Notes: generated by a model from the sequence alone, not told the origin. A stretch of 8,792 nt of DNA from an uncultured Pseudomonadota bacterium (GCA_937884235.1 CALGBT010000218.1:1-8792); one strand, 5' to 3'. Numbered from the stretch's first letter, positions 1 through 6,792 are shown. Translations and numbers: made by a program.

Positions 1-890
1 TGGCCGCGGACATCGCCTGCCCCGAATGCGTCGATGCCGATGATGTGGCCTTCACTTTCGCCGCCGCCGATCAGAAGGGCGGGGCCGCCTTGAACGTCAA
101 CTGCTTCCAGTGTATCAACGCTGACGAAGTGAGTTTCGCCTGGGCCAAGGGCGTGTTGCCGGGAGGCGATGCCGAGCATGCACTGACGGCCGATACCGCG
201 ACCTCTGCCCTCATCGCCGAACTGGCTCAAGATGTTGAATGCCCGGGCTGCGTCAACGCCGGGGACATCGACCCCAATGCCCTCGATTCCAAGGTGGTGA
301 AGTACGATGGGGCCGGGTCTGGCCTGGGGTCCAACTCGGTACAGGGAGCCATCGACGAGTTGGCTGCGGCCGGCTCTGGCGATCTCAACGAGGGCAACGG
401 CACCATCGTTCCCTACGTGCAGCAGTGGGGCCTGCCGGCTTACGGCAAGGCCGAGAATCACATCCACCTCATGAACCCGACGCAGCCCAAGGTGGTGGCC
501 CACGTTTACGCCAGCGAATCCACCAGCTTCGCTACTTCCAATAATCTGGTGGTGGCTTACAACCATACCCCCAATCAGTACAGCGAAGTTTCCCAGGGCA
601 CCGCCGGCGACACCGCGCTGGAGGTGAACAACCCCAGCATCTTCAACTACGGCAATCACATCCTGGTCCACCAATCAGTGGGTACTGGGGGCAATGGCAC
701 CGGCGCTGGCAACTGGGAGTTGAATCAGGTCATCGGCGTCAACGGCAATACGCTGCTGCTGGCGAAGCCGTTGGAGAAGAACTACTCGTCGGCGGATTGC
801 GCCAATGGACGCGCCCAGGCCGTCGTGGCCGCGTCATACAATCTGCTGGAGGTGGTGTCGGGGGCAGCGTCACGCCCAGCGAGAATCTGA
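1..890 (+). CDS. 5' part of large Cys-repeat/glycine-rich surface protein (partial, frameshifted)
   Basis: The frame is already open at the left edge (first full codon at base 3), so the true start lies upstream and the GTG at 45 is only an internal codon. The visible N-terminal part holds three CxxC units: CPECVDADDVAF near codon 6, CFQCINADEVSF near codon 34 and CPGCVNAGDID near codon 80. They are separated by alanine-rich stretches such as ALTADTATSALIAELA. A 'SNSVQGAIDEL' segment at about codons 112-122 resembles linkers of fibre-like proteins. A beta-rich region follows, ending ASYNLLEVVSG at the G5 run. Past that run the frame reads only ASRPARI before the TGA at 888-890, which looks like out-of-frame tail. 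The natural continuation is the frame starting at 863. Function is not known. Extracellular or outer-surface location is inferred from composition and the downstream modules. Confidence 0.75.
   Translation, partial: AADIACPECVDADDVAFTFAAADQKGGAALNVNCFQCINADEVSFAWAKGVLPGGDAEHALTADTATSALIAELAQDVECPGCVNAGDIDPNALDSKVVKYDGAGSGLGSNSVQGAIDELAAAGSGDLNEGNGTIVPYVQQWGLPAYGKAENHIHLMNPTQPKVVAHVYASESTSFATSNNLVVAYNHTPNQYSEVSQGTAGDTALEVNNPSIFNYGNHILVHQSVGTGGNGTGAGNWELNQVIGVNGNTLLLAKPLEKNYSSADCANGRAQAVVAASYNLLEVVSGAASRPARI
860..864 (+). other. Frameshift site at a G5 run
   Basis: Up to codon 861-863 the protein reads in frame 3. From codon 863-865 (GGC) it continues sensibly in frame 2 as GSVTPSENLSTTRGGIVYVR. 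One extra G, or a -1 slip on GGG, would join both parts into ...LLEVVSGGSVTPSEN.... A sequencing or assembly error, a real null mutation, or slippage during expression could each explain it. The sequence alone does not decide. Confidence 0.75.
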
Positions 891-2602
891 GCACGACGCG
901 AGGGGGCATTGTCTACGTTCGCTCAAGAAAGATCGTGGTCAAATCGGGAGGCAAGATTGAGAGCAACGGCCGCGGTTTCTGGGGTGGCAACTCGCAGGAT
1001 TGTGCGCCCGGGTACTGGAGCGAGAAGGGACAGTCGGAGTGTCACGTATGCGACAATCAGCCCGACAAGTATGGTTCTTCCCCCAACTGCTCCGGTGGTG
1101 GCGGTGGCGATCACAGTTGCTGGAACCCCGCCAAGGGCGGCGGTGGCGGAGGTGGCAACAAGACTGCCGGTAAGGATGGTACTGGAGGGCAATCGGGCAA
1201 GGGTGGTCTTGCGAAGGGAGATGGTGCTCTGGCGACACTGCAGTTTGGCGGTGGCGGTGGACGTACTCGTAACACAAATGCCGGCTATGGTGGCGGCCTC
1301 GTTGTGCTCGGGGCAGAGAGCATTATTGTTGAGCCAGGTGGCACCATATCCGCCAACGGCGGGGTTGGTGGGTCTGATAGCTATGCTCATTACGCAGGTG
1401 CGGGTGGTGGCGCCGGCGGTACCGTGGCGCTCTTCGCAGAGCAGTTGATAAACAATGGCACCGTAGAGGCCAAAGGTGGCACGGGTGGCACCGGTCCCCA
1501 GGGCAATGGCGGCGACGGCGGTGAAGGCTGGGTAGTGCAGAAGGACCCGATCTCCGGTGTGGTCAACGAGTCCTATCCCAAGGGCCTGGAGCTCTGGGTG
1601 GACAACCAGGAGGTGACCCCCCTGGTGGGCGACCCCAATGGCAAGGGGGCCCCCTCCTGGGACGCTGAGGCGGGCAAATGGGGGGCTGACGGTCTCACCG
1701 AATGGAGCACCGGCCCCCTGGATTTGACCTCGGTGGCTAACTGGACGTTGGGTGAGCATACCGTGGAACTGCGTGAGACGGGTGGGGCTGGGGGCGAGCT
1801 GAAGCTCTATCTCTATGTAATCTATCCCTTCACCAAGTCGTCAGCGCCAGCCAACGACACCTGTGATGCGCCCACTTTCCTGAATCTTGCGGGGCCGGTG
1901 ACGGTTTCCGGCACGACGGAAGACATCATGGGCAAGATCAAGGCTACCGATGCCAGCCAGGCGCAGTTCTGTGGTGGCTCCGGTGGGCCAGATGCGGTCT
2001 ATGCCTTTGCGTTGGATGAATGGCGGCAACTGGCCGTTAATGTCAACGCTCCATTCCTACCGCGTACTTACATCAAGAAGGCCGACTGCATCACCGGTGA
2101 GGTGGCCGGCTGCGGCACCGATTCATGGCAGTCCAAGGTCCTGGAGCCGGGTACCTACTACTTCTTCATTGATGGCGACGGGAATCTGCAGAAGGGCGAT
2201 TTCTCATTCACTCTGACGCCCTCGCCCCCCGGGCCACCCGCCAATGATACATGTGCTGGCCCCATGCCTCTGATCTTCCAGAATGGCACGGCGCAGGTGA
2301 ATGAGATGAGCCTCTTTGCCACCGATACATACTCCGCAGTCTGTGGCGGTGCCGGGGCGCCGGACCTTGTCTACACCTTCAATGTGGCCCCGAATACGAG
2401 CAAGCTGACGATTACTGTGGAGGGCGACTTTAATCCCGCCATCTACGTCACCAAGGATTCCTGCAACGCCAATCCCATTGCCTGCGTGCCGCAGGGCTCA
2501 TACCAGATGTCCTGGCCCACGCCGGGTACCTACTTCCTCTTTGTGGATGGCAAGACGGCGCCAGACAAGGGGCTCTTCAAGTTGACATTGACGACCGAAT
2601 AG
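863..2602 (+). CDS. 3' part of the same surface protein: glycine-rich beta-helix-like body plus two 'PANDTC' domains
   Basis: This is the continuation of the preceding part across the G5 run; the coding frame is also open back to a TTG at 797, but residues before 863 look like noise. It begins with a GGIVYVRSRKIVVKSGGKIESNG-like pattern, the beta-strand/turn rhythm seen in glycine-rich secreted and tail-fibre-like proteins. Next come a short Cys-rich patch (CAPGYW...CHVC, about 1000-1060) and long glycine-rich stretches (about 1093-1540). A beta-rich domain with ELWVDNQEVTP and ending YLYVIYPF spans about 1583-1830. Two tandem C-terminal modules follow (about 1847-2218 and 2237-2599). Each opens with PxANDTC, has CGGxGxPDxVYxF in the middle and GTYxxFxDG near the end, as in PPC-like beta-sandwich repeats of secreted proteins. 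The stop is TAG at 2600-2602. A secreted adhesin or coat role is inference; no catalytic motif is visible. Confidence 0.8.
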   Translation, partial: GSVTPSENLSTTRGGIVYVRSRKIVVKSGGKIESNGRGFWGGNSQDCAPGYWSEKGQSECHVCDNQPDKYGSSPNCSGGGGGDHSCWNPAKGGGGGGGNKTAGKDGTGGQSGKGGLAKGDGALATLQFGGGGGRTRNTNAGYGGGLVVLGAESIIVEPGGTISANGGVGGSDSYAHYAGAGGGAGGTVALFAEQLINNGTVEAKGGTGGTGPQGNGGDGGEGWVVQKDPISGVVNESYPKGLELWVDNQEVTPLVGDPNGKGAPSWDAEAGKWGADGLTEWSTGPLDLTSVANWTLGEHTVELRETGGAGGELKLYLYVIYPFTKSSAPANDTCDAPTFLNLAGPVTVSGTTEDIMGKIKATDASQAQFCGGSGGPDAVYAFALDEWRQLAVNVNAPFLPRTYIKKADCITGEVAGCGTDSWQSKVLEPGTYYFFIDGDGNLQKGDFSFTLTPSPPGPPANDTCAGPMPLIFQNGTAQVNEMSLFATDTYSAVCGGAGAPDLVYTFNVAPNTSKLTITVEGDFNPAIYVTKDSCNANPIACVPQGSYQMSWPTPGTYFLFVDGKTAPDKGLFKLTLTTE

Positions 2603-2675
2603 GGAGTTGAAGTCGCCAAGGCAGAGCAAAGCTCGCTGGGACAGGGCGCTGATTGCTGGGGTAGGTTCGCAACTC

Positions 2676-2685
2676 GGGGGGGGGG
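2676..2685 (+). repeat. G10 homopolymer in the convergent gap
   Basis: Ten consecutive G lie in the 88-bp gap 2603-2690 between the ends of the two converging genes. The gap holds no convincing terminator: GAGC-AAA-GCTC (2624-2634) is only a 4-bp stem with no T-run. The tract is a likely site of replication slippage or sequencing error but lies outside both reading frames. Confidence 0.9.
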
Positions 2686-2690
2686 TGAGG

Positions 2691-4649
2691 CTATGCGCCT
2701 GGCGAGAAGACGAATGGCCAGCGGATGATACACATACCTCCAGCGGGTGGCTGGAAGTGGATCTTGCCGAGGATCGTGGCGATGCACTGGTCGAGCTTGG
2801 CATTGCCCGTTGAGTTCTGCACTGCCTTGACGCCCTTGACGCGACCGGTGAGGTCGATGATCCACTGCAGCGTCACCTTGCCGGCCAGATCAGGCTTCAT
2901 CTGGAGTTGCATTTCGTAGCAAGCGCGAATCGCGGCGGAGCGGCCCTGGACTTTGCGTTGCACGTCATTCTTCTTGCAGAACTGGCCCATGGAGCCGGAG
3001 CCGAGCTTGACGCGGGAGGCCCGCTTCCGGTCACGACCCTTCAAGCTGGCCAGTGCCATGCGGCCATTGCGACTGGCATCAGCGCCGCCGATACCACCGG
3101 GGAGGCCACCGCCCATGCCGCCCATGCCGCCCATGCCGAAGGCACCGCCACCACCGAAGCCACCGCCGCCGCCGCCGAAGCCACCGGCTCCACCGAAGCC
3201 GCCGCCACCACCGTAGTCACCGGTGCCGCCCGAGCTGCCCATGTACGAGAAGTCGTTGTCGCCCTCGTTATTCAGCTGATACTGGCCATCCTCTCCCCAG
3301 ACCACGTTCTTGACCGCCAGGTTGCGGTCCTTGCCCAGGAGCTTAGAGAGGGAGGTGTTCTTCTTCATCTTGCTGTCGAGCACCGCGATGACGCCCTTCT
3401 TCTTGAGTTCCTTGGAGAGCTTGGAATCCCGCTTGGCGTCGCGGCCAACGTGCCCCTCTTTCATGGGCTTGAAATCTTCGTCCTTCTTGGGCATGTCCAC
3501 GGCTTTCTTGAGCGGGTCCCCTGCGTCCTGGAGCTTCTGCTCCACGGTGGGGGTGTCCTCGATCTCTTCCACGAGCTTCTCTTCATCGGGGAGCTTTTCG
3601 ATCTCTTTCTTCTCTTCCTCTTCCTTCTTGGCCTGCTCTTCCTTCTTCTGGCGCTCCTTCTCTTTCATGTCGCGCTTGACATCGATCTTGATGAAGCGGC
3701 GCAGTTCTTCCTGGCTCTTGACCCGCACTGAAACCGGGCGGGGAGAGACGACAATGGCAATCAGGAAGGCGATCTGAATAGCGGCCGACAGCAGTGCCGA
3801 GGAGGCCATGCCGCGGTCAAAGTTGCGCAGCGAACTGGGAGTCTTGACCGATGCCGGCTCGGTGAACTGGAAGAACATAGAGAGTTCGCCAAACTTGAAG
3901 ACGCCGGAGTCACCCGGGTTGATGGGAACGTAGTCCGTGCCGCTGGTGTTGGCTGTGTTGACCTTCTTGTATTCGGCAACCGAGGCGGTCTTGTCGGCGA
4001 TAGTCAGCCTGCCGTCAAGGGCCTTGTCAAGACCGACCCAGTAATGGTCGGCTCGTCCGCCCTTGTAGCGGATGAGGGTCAGCTTCTCGAAAGAGGCCGG
4101 CAGCGGAAACATGTTCTTGAGATCGGAGCCGACGGTGACGCTCTGGCCTTCGTTGAAGACCCTTTCTTTAATGATCGTATCCTTCCAAAGGAGCGCCACC
4201 CGCAGGAATTGAGTTCCCTTGGCGTAGCGAGGGTTGGCGCCAATGGTCTTGAGGCTGCCGAAAAGTGCCAGGAGGCTGCCCACCCAAAGGAGGTAGAAGC
4301 CAATGCCGCCTTGCATGAACCCGGTGAATTGCCCACCTTCATCGAAGGGGAGTTGGTGCACATCTTTGAAGATCAACGGGGCCTTGAATGCGATGTAGAC
4401 AAAGATGCCCAAGGCCGCCGAAGAGAGGATTACGTTGACCAGAGCCGCCTGTTTGTGCTTACGGAAGTATAGGCCCACCACCGCGACCGGCAACATCAGG
4501 GCAGCCAGGAGAACGACTAAGCCCCCCATGCCTGCTTCCATGAGCATGGCTTGTTTGCCTTCGTATACCATGTCGTAGAGCGGGAATCCGAGAGCTCCGG
4601 CAATTAGAATAAGCGCTCCAAGGACTGCTACAGTCTGTCCGACTTTCAT
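2691..4649 (-). CDS. Membrane protein with AgmX/PglI-type TonB-like C-terminal domain
   Basis: 652 aa, ATG start behind a purine-rich AAGGGA ribosome site. Four predicted membrane helices come first (about residues 8-27, 41-61, 70-94, 111-133). A beta-rich FHA-like cytoplasmic domain follows (about 148-265, with QSVTVGSDLKNMFPLP and FGELSMFFQF), then a fifth membrane helix (about 284-302). Next are a Lys/Glu-rich, probably helical stretch (about 325-365), a Gly-rich linker with FGGGG and MGG repeats (about 472-522), and a C-terminal domain (about 560-652). That domain has the family landmarks VQGRSAAIRACYE, LAGKVTLQWIIDLTGRV, LDQCIATILGKIHF and the ending WPFVFSPGA. In Myxococcota, AgmX/Glt-type proteins of this layout span the inner membrane and reach the periplasm; some belong to the gliding motility machinery and others are unassigned TonB-like transducers. 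Four Cys in the C-terminal domain (558, 577, 622, 640) could form disulfides. The domain call is firm; the partner and exact process are not known. Confidence 0.88.
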   Translation of the reverse strand: MKVGQTVAVLGALILIAGALGFPLYDMVYEGKQAMLMEAGMGGLVVLLAALMLPVAVVGLYFRKHKQAALVNVILSSAALGIFVYIAFKAPLIFKDVHQLPFDEGGQFTGFMQGGIGFYLLWVGSLLALFGSLKTIGANPRYAKGTQFLRVALLWKDTIIKERVFNEGQSVTVGSDLKNMFPLPASFEKLTLIRYKGGRADHYWVGLDKALDGRLTIADKTASVAEYKKVNTANTSGTDYVPINPGDSGVFKFGELSMFFQFTEPASVKTPSSLRNFDRGMASSALLSAAIQIAFLIAIVVSPRPVSVRVKSQEELRRFIKIDVKRDMKEKERQKKEEQAKKEEEEKKEIEKLPDEEKLVEEIEDTPTVEQKLQDAGDPLKKAVDMPKKDEDFKPMKEGHVGRDAKRDSKLSKELKKKGVIAVLDSKMKKNTSLSKLLGKDRNLAVKNVVWGEDGQYQLNNEGDNDFSYMGSSGGTGDYGGGGGFGGAGGFGGGGGGFGGGGAFGMGGMGGMGGGLPGGIGGADASRNGRMALASLKGRDRKRASRVKLGSGSMGQFCKKNDVQRKVQGRSAAIRACYEMQLQMKPDLAGKVTLQWIIDLTGRVKGVKAVQNSTGNAKLDQCIATILGKIHFQPPAGGMCIIRWPFVFSPGA

Positions 4650-4654
4650 GTTCT

Positions 4655-4660
4655 TCCCTT
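4655..4660 (-). promoter_or_regulatory. Ribosome binding site of the AgmX-like gene
   Basis: On the minus strand AAGGGA precedes the ATG at 4649 by five bases. It fits the chosen start, and no other in-frame start lies closer to the first membrane helix. Confidence 0.55.
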
Positions 4661-4677
4661 CATTTCAATGGCATCAC

Positions 4678-4696
4678 AGGCCGCACAACTCGGCCT
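4678..4696. promoter_or_regulatory. Inverted repeat at the predicted transcription start of the AgmX-like gene
   Basis: AGGCCG-CACAACT-CGGCCT is a perfect 6-bp inverted repeat with a 7-base loop. It lies directly downstream of the -10 box (4697-4702), where a repressor would block initiation; in the RNA it could also fold as a 5' hairpin. The symmetry is seen directly; operator function is inferred. Confidence 0.5.
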
Positions 4697-4732
4697 ATGA
4701 TATTTTTGTAGTTCCCACGTGTCAAGTGTCAA
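4697..4732 (-). promoter_or_regulatory. Sigma70-type promoter for the AgmX-like gene, with doubled -35 hexamer
   Basis: On the minus strand a perfect TTGACA (4725-4720) is followed by a 17-base spacer and TATCAT (4702-4697), five of six matches to the -10 consensus. A second TTGACA lies seven bases upstream (4732-4727), so the -35 element is a tandem repeat. The predicted start gives a leader of about 40 bases before the ATG at 4649. The rest of the gap up to the TPR gene (4733-4831) is GC-rich, with short palindromes but no gene. This promoter makes the AgmX-like gene at least partly independent of the two upstream genes. Confidence 0.75.
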
Positions 4733-4831
4733 AACCCGACGACCGATGGGCCCAGCCCGGTACGTCAGGGGCGGGTTAGACACGGGGGGCCACATGGGGT
4801 TCCCCACGGAGGTGAAAAAAGTTCATTAGCC

Positions 4832-5602
4832 TCACTCAAAGTTTTCTTCGGGGAAGTGCCCGAGGGCATTTGGCAGCTTCCAGTCGTTGCCACTTTCCAG
4901 GAGCAAAAGGGTCAGCACAGCCTGGGCCCTGGCAGCAGCATTGTGGCGTTGGTAGAAAAGGGCAAGGCGGGCCACGTTCTTGCGCCGATCGGTGCCATGA
5001 AGCGCCAGATAGCGCAGTAACTCCTCGGCATCCGCCAGGTGCCCCAGGGCTTCGGATATCTGAGCTAGTCTCCCCCGCACGGCCAGATTGGTGGGAGCGA
5101 GAAACTGGGCCCTCTTGAGGAAGAGGCGCGCCTCGCCGGCGCGTCCCTCGGAAATGAGGACATCGGCCAATTCGAGCATGGGGACCACTGCACCACGGGC
5201 TGCCTGAATGGCGGCCTCGTATGCAGTGATGGCCTTGTCGGCGTTGCCCTGGTGGCGGTACCAGCGGCCCATGGCCAGATGGATGACGTAGAGGTTGTCC
5301 CTACTCGCGTGAGCCCGGGAGAGGAGGTAGAAAGCATCTCGATAGCGACCCCGACTCATGTCACAGAGTGCCTTCTTGTACGAGGGATACCACCACTCGG
5401 GGGCGACGACAACCGCCATTTCGTATTGCCTGCAAGCGGCCTCCACCCTGCCCAGTTGGGTCTGTGCGTCACCTCTTTCCAATGCTGTGCGGGCGATGGT
5501 CACCGGGTCGTCGGCTTTGGCCAGGGGGGGGTGACAGAGGTTGGTACAGAGCACCGCAAGCGCAACGGAAATGAATAGTGGCGAGCCGGCAGACTTGCTC
5601 AG
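4832..5602 (-). CDS. Secreted/periplasmic TPR-repeat protein (CTG start proposed)
   Basis: 256 aa from the proposed CTG start at 5602. The shortest alternative start is a GTG at 5554 (240 aa), but it cuts through the hydrophobic core of what reads as a signal peptide: SKSAG, then PLFISVALAVLCTNL, then a likely cleavage after AKA before DDP (residues 30/31). No ATG, GTG or TTG lies further upstream in frame. The CTG overlaps the TGA of the PEGA gene and has a GGGGTGA ribosome site four bases before it, suggesting translational coupling. The mature part is about six helical TPR units (about residues 36-230), recognisable by patterns such as ALxDMSRGRYRDAFYLL, AMGRWYRHQGNADKAITAYEAA and LGHLADAEELLRYLAL. 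TPR arrays bind partner proteins, and export would place it in the periplasm beside the PEGA and AgmX-like products. The specific partner is unknown. A C8 tract (5524-5531 on the + strand as G) lies in the signal-peptide codons. Confidence 0.85.
   Translation of the reverse strand: MSKSAGSPLFISVALAVLCTNLCHPPLAKADDPVTIARTALERGDAQTQLGRVEAACRQYEMAVVVAPEWWYPSYKKALCDMSRGRYRDAFYLLSRAHASRDNLYVIHLAMGRWYRHQGNADKAITAYEAAIQAARGAVVPMLELADVLISEGRAGEARLFLKRAQFLAPTNLAVRGRLAQISEALGHLADAEELLRYLALHGTDRRKNVARLALFYQRHNAAARAQAVLTLLLLESGNDWKLPNALGHFPEENFE
5524..5531 (+). repeat. G8/C8 homopolymer inside the TPR signal peptide
   Basis: Eight identical bases (C on the coding strand) encode the His-Pro-Pro-Leu stretch before the signal cleavage site. 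A one-base slip would shift the frame of the whole protein, so this is a potential switching or error-prone site. Confidence 0.85.
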
Positions 5603-6732
5603 AAGGTCACCCCGAAGGTGGCCCCGGTGAAATCCGGAGAGAAATGGGGTTGGAAGGCGGTCTTCGGTGCGGTAGTGCCATTGGGACCATCGGCAATGTC
5701 AATTACGAGGATCGTCACCGCAGCAACGGCAGAAGCACCGGCCACGCCGGCGAGTACGGTAGAGATCAGAGCATCTCGATCGCCGCCTTCAACGATGGGG
5801 TCGAATTCTTCGAAGAATTCTTCTTGGGTTACGGAGCAGTCGCTGCCGTTGGGGCAGTACCAGTCGATGAGATCGTTGGCATCTGTTTCCGCCTGCTTCA
5901 TGCGCGTGTACATGTAGAAACTGCCGCCCCCTGCGAGGAGAGCGACACCGCCCAGTACCGAAGTTGCGACAATGGTGCCGGTGGAGATATTGCGCGGCTG
6001 TTCGTCAGTCTTGGGCGGAGGGGTGATGGGGGTAACCAGTGGTTTGCCACCTTCCTTGGCCAGCGCCAGGGTGGCGGTACAAGGAATTTCAACTGTGCAT
6101 TCAACGGTGACCTCACCGGCCTTGAAGCCGGGGGCTGTGGCCGCCACCAGATGCTTGCCCGCGGCTACGTTGGCTGGTTTGCTTGGGTTTGCCACAGGCT
6201 TGCCGTCGAGAGTTACGGATGATCCCGCGGGCGTGACTGCAAAAGCCAGAGTTGTGGCGCGGGGGCGCAAGGACCACTTGGCGACCTTCTCCATTTCCTC
6301 AATGAGCTTGCCAACGTCGCCTTCAACCATTTCCCGGTACGGCTTCTCGTTTTCTGCTCCGTCGCCAATTCGCCAGACCTCAAGCCGATAGCCGTTGGCG
6401 GCCTTGCCGACCTTGCCAAAGAGAACCATGTTGATGCCCAACTCCGCGGCCGCAGTGTGCACACAGGCAACCTCGGAGACGCAGCTGGCACCCGTCTTGG
6501 TGGTCCGCTCTGCGAGGGAGGTCTTGAAAGTCTCCTTGCCCTGCACCCGAAATCCGCGATTGCTCTCAGCAATGACCGCGCTAATGAGGACCTCGGTCAG
6601 GTCATCGGCCAACTCCCGGTCCATGTCGCTTTCAGGCAACAGAAGTACCGCAGCGGATCGCTCCGTCGCACCAGCCAAACCGGACAGCGACAGAACTGCC
6701 AGCAGTAAGGCGGCAAACATTCTCAGAGCCAT
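5599..6732 (-). CDS. PEGA-domain envelope protein
   Basis: 377 aa from the ATG at 6732, which has GAGGT seven bases upstream (6744-6740) and begins a clean signal peptide (MALRMFAALLLAVLSLSGLAGA, cleavage about residue 22). The frame is open further upstream to 6858, but that part runs through the promoter. The order is: a mature N-terminal alpha/beta domain (about 25-155), which may resemble the TolB-N-like fold of such proteins (AVLLLPESDMDRELADDL, LGINMVLFGKV); a PEGA domain (about 160-225, PAGSSVTLDGKPV and AAGKHLVAATAPGFK); a Pro-rich linker; a membrane helix (about 252-272); a short loop; a second helix (about 321-346); and a C-terminal tail ending GATFGVTF. Three Cys pairs have identical CX5C spacing (84/90, 212/218, 293/299), suggesting disulfide-bonded extracytoplasmic segments. 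PEGA domains are common in envelope and surface-layer proteins; the binding partner is not known. It is the first gene of the leftward set and overlaps the TPR gene. Confidence 0.87.
   Translation of the reverse strand: MALRMFAALLLAVLSLSGLAGATERSAAVLLLPESDMDRELADDLTEVLISAVIAESNRGFRVQGKETFKTSLAERTTKTGASCVSEVACVHTAAAELGINMVLFGKVGKAANGYRLEVWRIGDGAENEKPYREMVEGDVGKLIEEMEKVAKWSLRPRATTLAFAVTPAGSSVTLDGKPVANPSKPANVAAGKHLVAATAPGFKAGEVTVECTVEIPCTATLALAKEGGKPLVTPITPPPKTDEQPRNISTGTIVATSVLGGVALLAGGGSFYMYTRMKQAETDANDLIDWYCPNGSDCSVTQEEFFEEFDPIVEGGDRDALISTVLAGVAGASAVAAVTILVIDIADGPNGTTAPKTAFQPHFSPDFTGATFGVTF
5607..5613 (-). promoter_or_regulatory. Ribosome binding site deciding the TPR gene start
   Basis: GGGGTGA on the minus strand matches the GGTGA part of the anti-16S pairing sequence and ends four bases before the CTG at 5602. 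It lies inside the last codons of the PEGA gene. It is the main sequence support, with the signal peptide, for starting at the non-standard CTG. Confidence 0.5.
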
Positions 6733-6759
6733 AAGTAGAACCTCGTTCTGTACCGCCCT

Positions 6760-6788
6760 AGAATAGAGAAGGGTTGGACCCTTGTCAA
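6760..6788 (-). promoter_or_regulatory. Sigma70-type promoter for the PEGA-TPR pair
   Basis: On the minus strand TTGACA (6788-6783) is a perfect -35 box. A 17-base spacer and TATTCT (6765-6760, four of six consensus bases) follow. The predicted start leaves roughly 20 bases of leader before the ATG at 6732. Confidence 0.7.
6769..6783. promoter_or_regulatory. Inverted repeat in the PEGA promoter spacer (operator candidate)
   Basis: AAGGGT-TGG-ACCCTT is a perfect 6-bp inverted repeat filling most of the spacer between -10 and -35 and touching the -35 box. This is a classical repressor position. The symmetry is direct; the regulator is unknown. Confidence 0.5.
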
Positions 6789-6792
6789 ATAA

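Noticed and set aside
923..1759. Long open frame on the minus strand opposite the glycine-rich part
   Set aside because: It mirrors glycine-rich GGC/GGT codons; its product has no domain pattern and the plus strand explains the DNA better.
3105..3230. Repetitive GCC/ACC triplets resembling a repeat array or CRISPR
   Set aside because: They are glycine codons of the AgmX-like linker, with no spacers and no repeat unit of CRISPR size.
2907..3777. Long open frames on the plus strand opposite the AgmX-like gene
   Set aside because: Low-complexity Ala/His, Leu- or Ser-rich products that are the shadow of the Gly-rich and Lys/Glu-rich codons on the other strand.
4735..4762. GC-rich hairpin (GGGC-CCA-GCCC) followed by four T on the minus strand as a terminator
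   Set aside because: The stem is short and bulged, and the T-run is about ten bases away and overlaps the next promoter.
4795..4806. TGGGG-TT-CCCCA palindrome as a terminator for the TPR gene
   Set aside because: The loop is only two bases and the T-run (4815-4820 on the minus strand) comes before the stem, not after it.
4808..4815. GGAGGTGA on the plus strand resembling a strong ribosome site
   Set aside because: No start codon with a coding frame follows it.
5578..6222. 214-codon plus-strand frame opposite the PEGA gene
   Set aside because: No recognisable domain and wholly antisense to a well-supported gene with a signal peptide and a PEGA domain.
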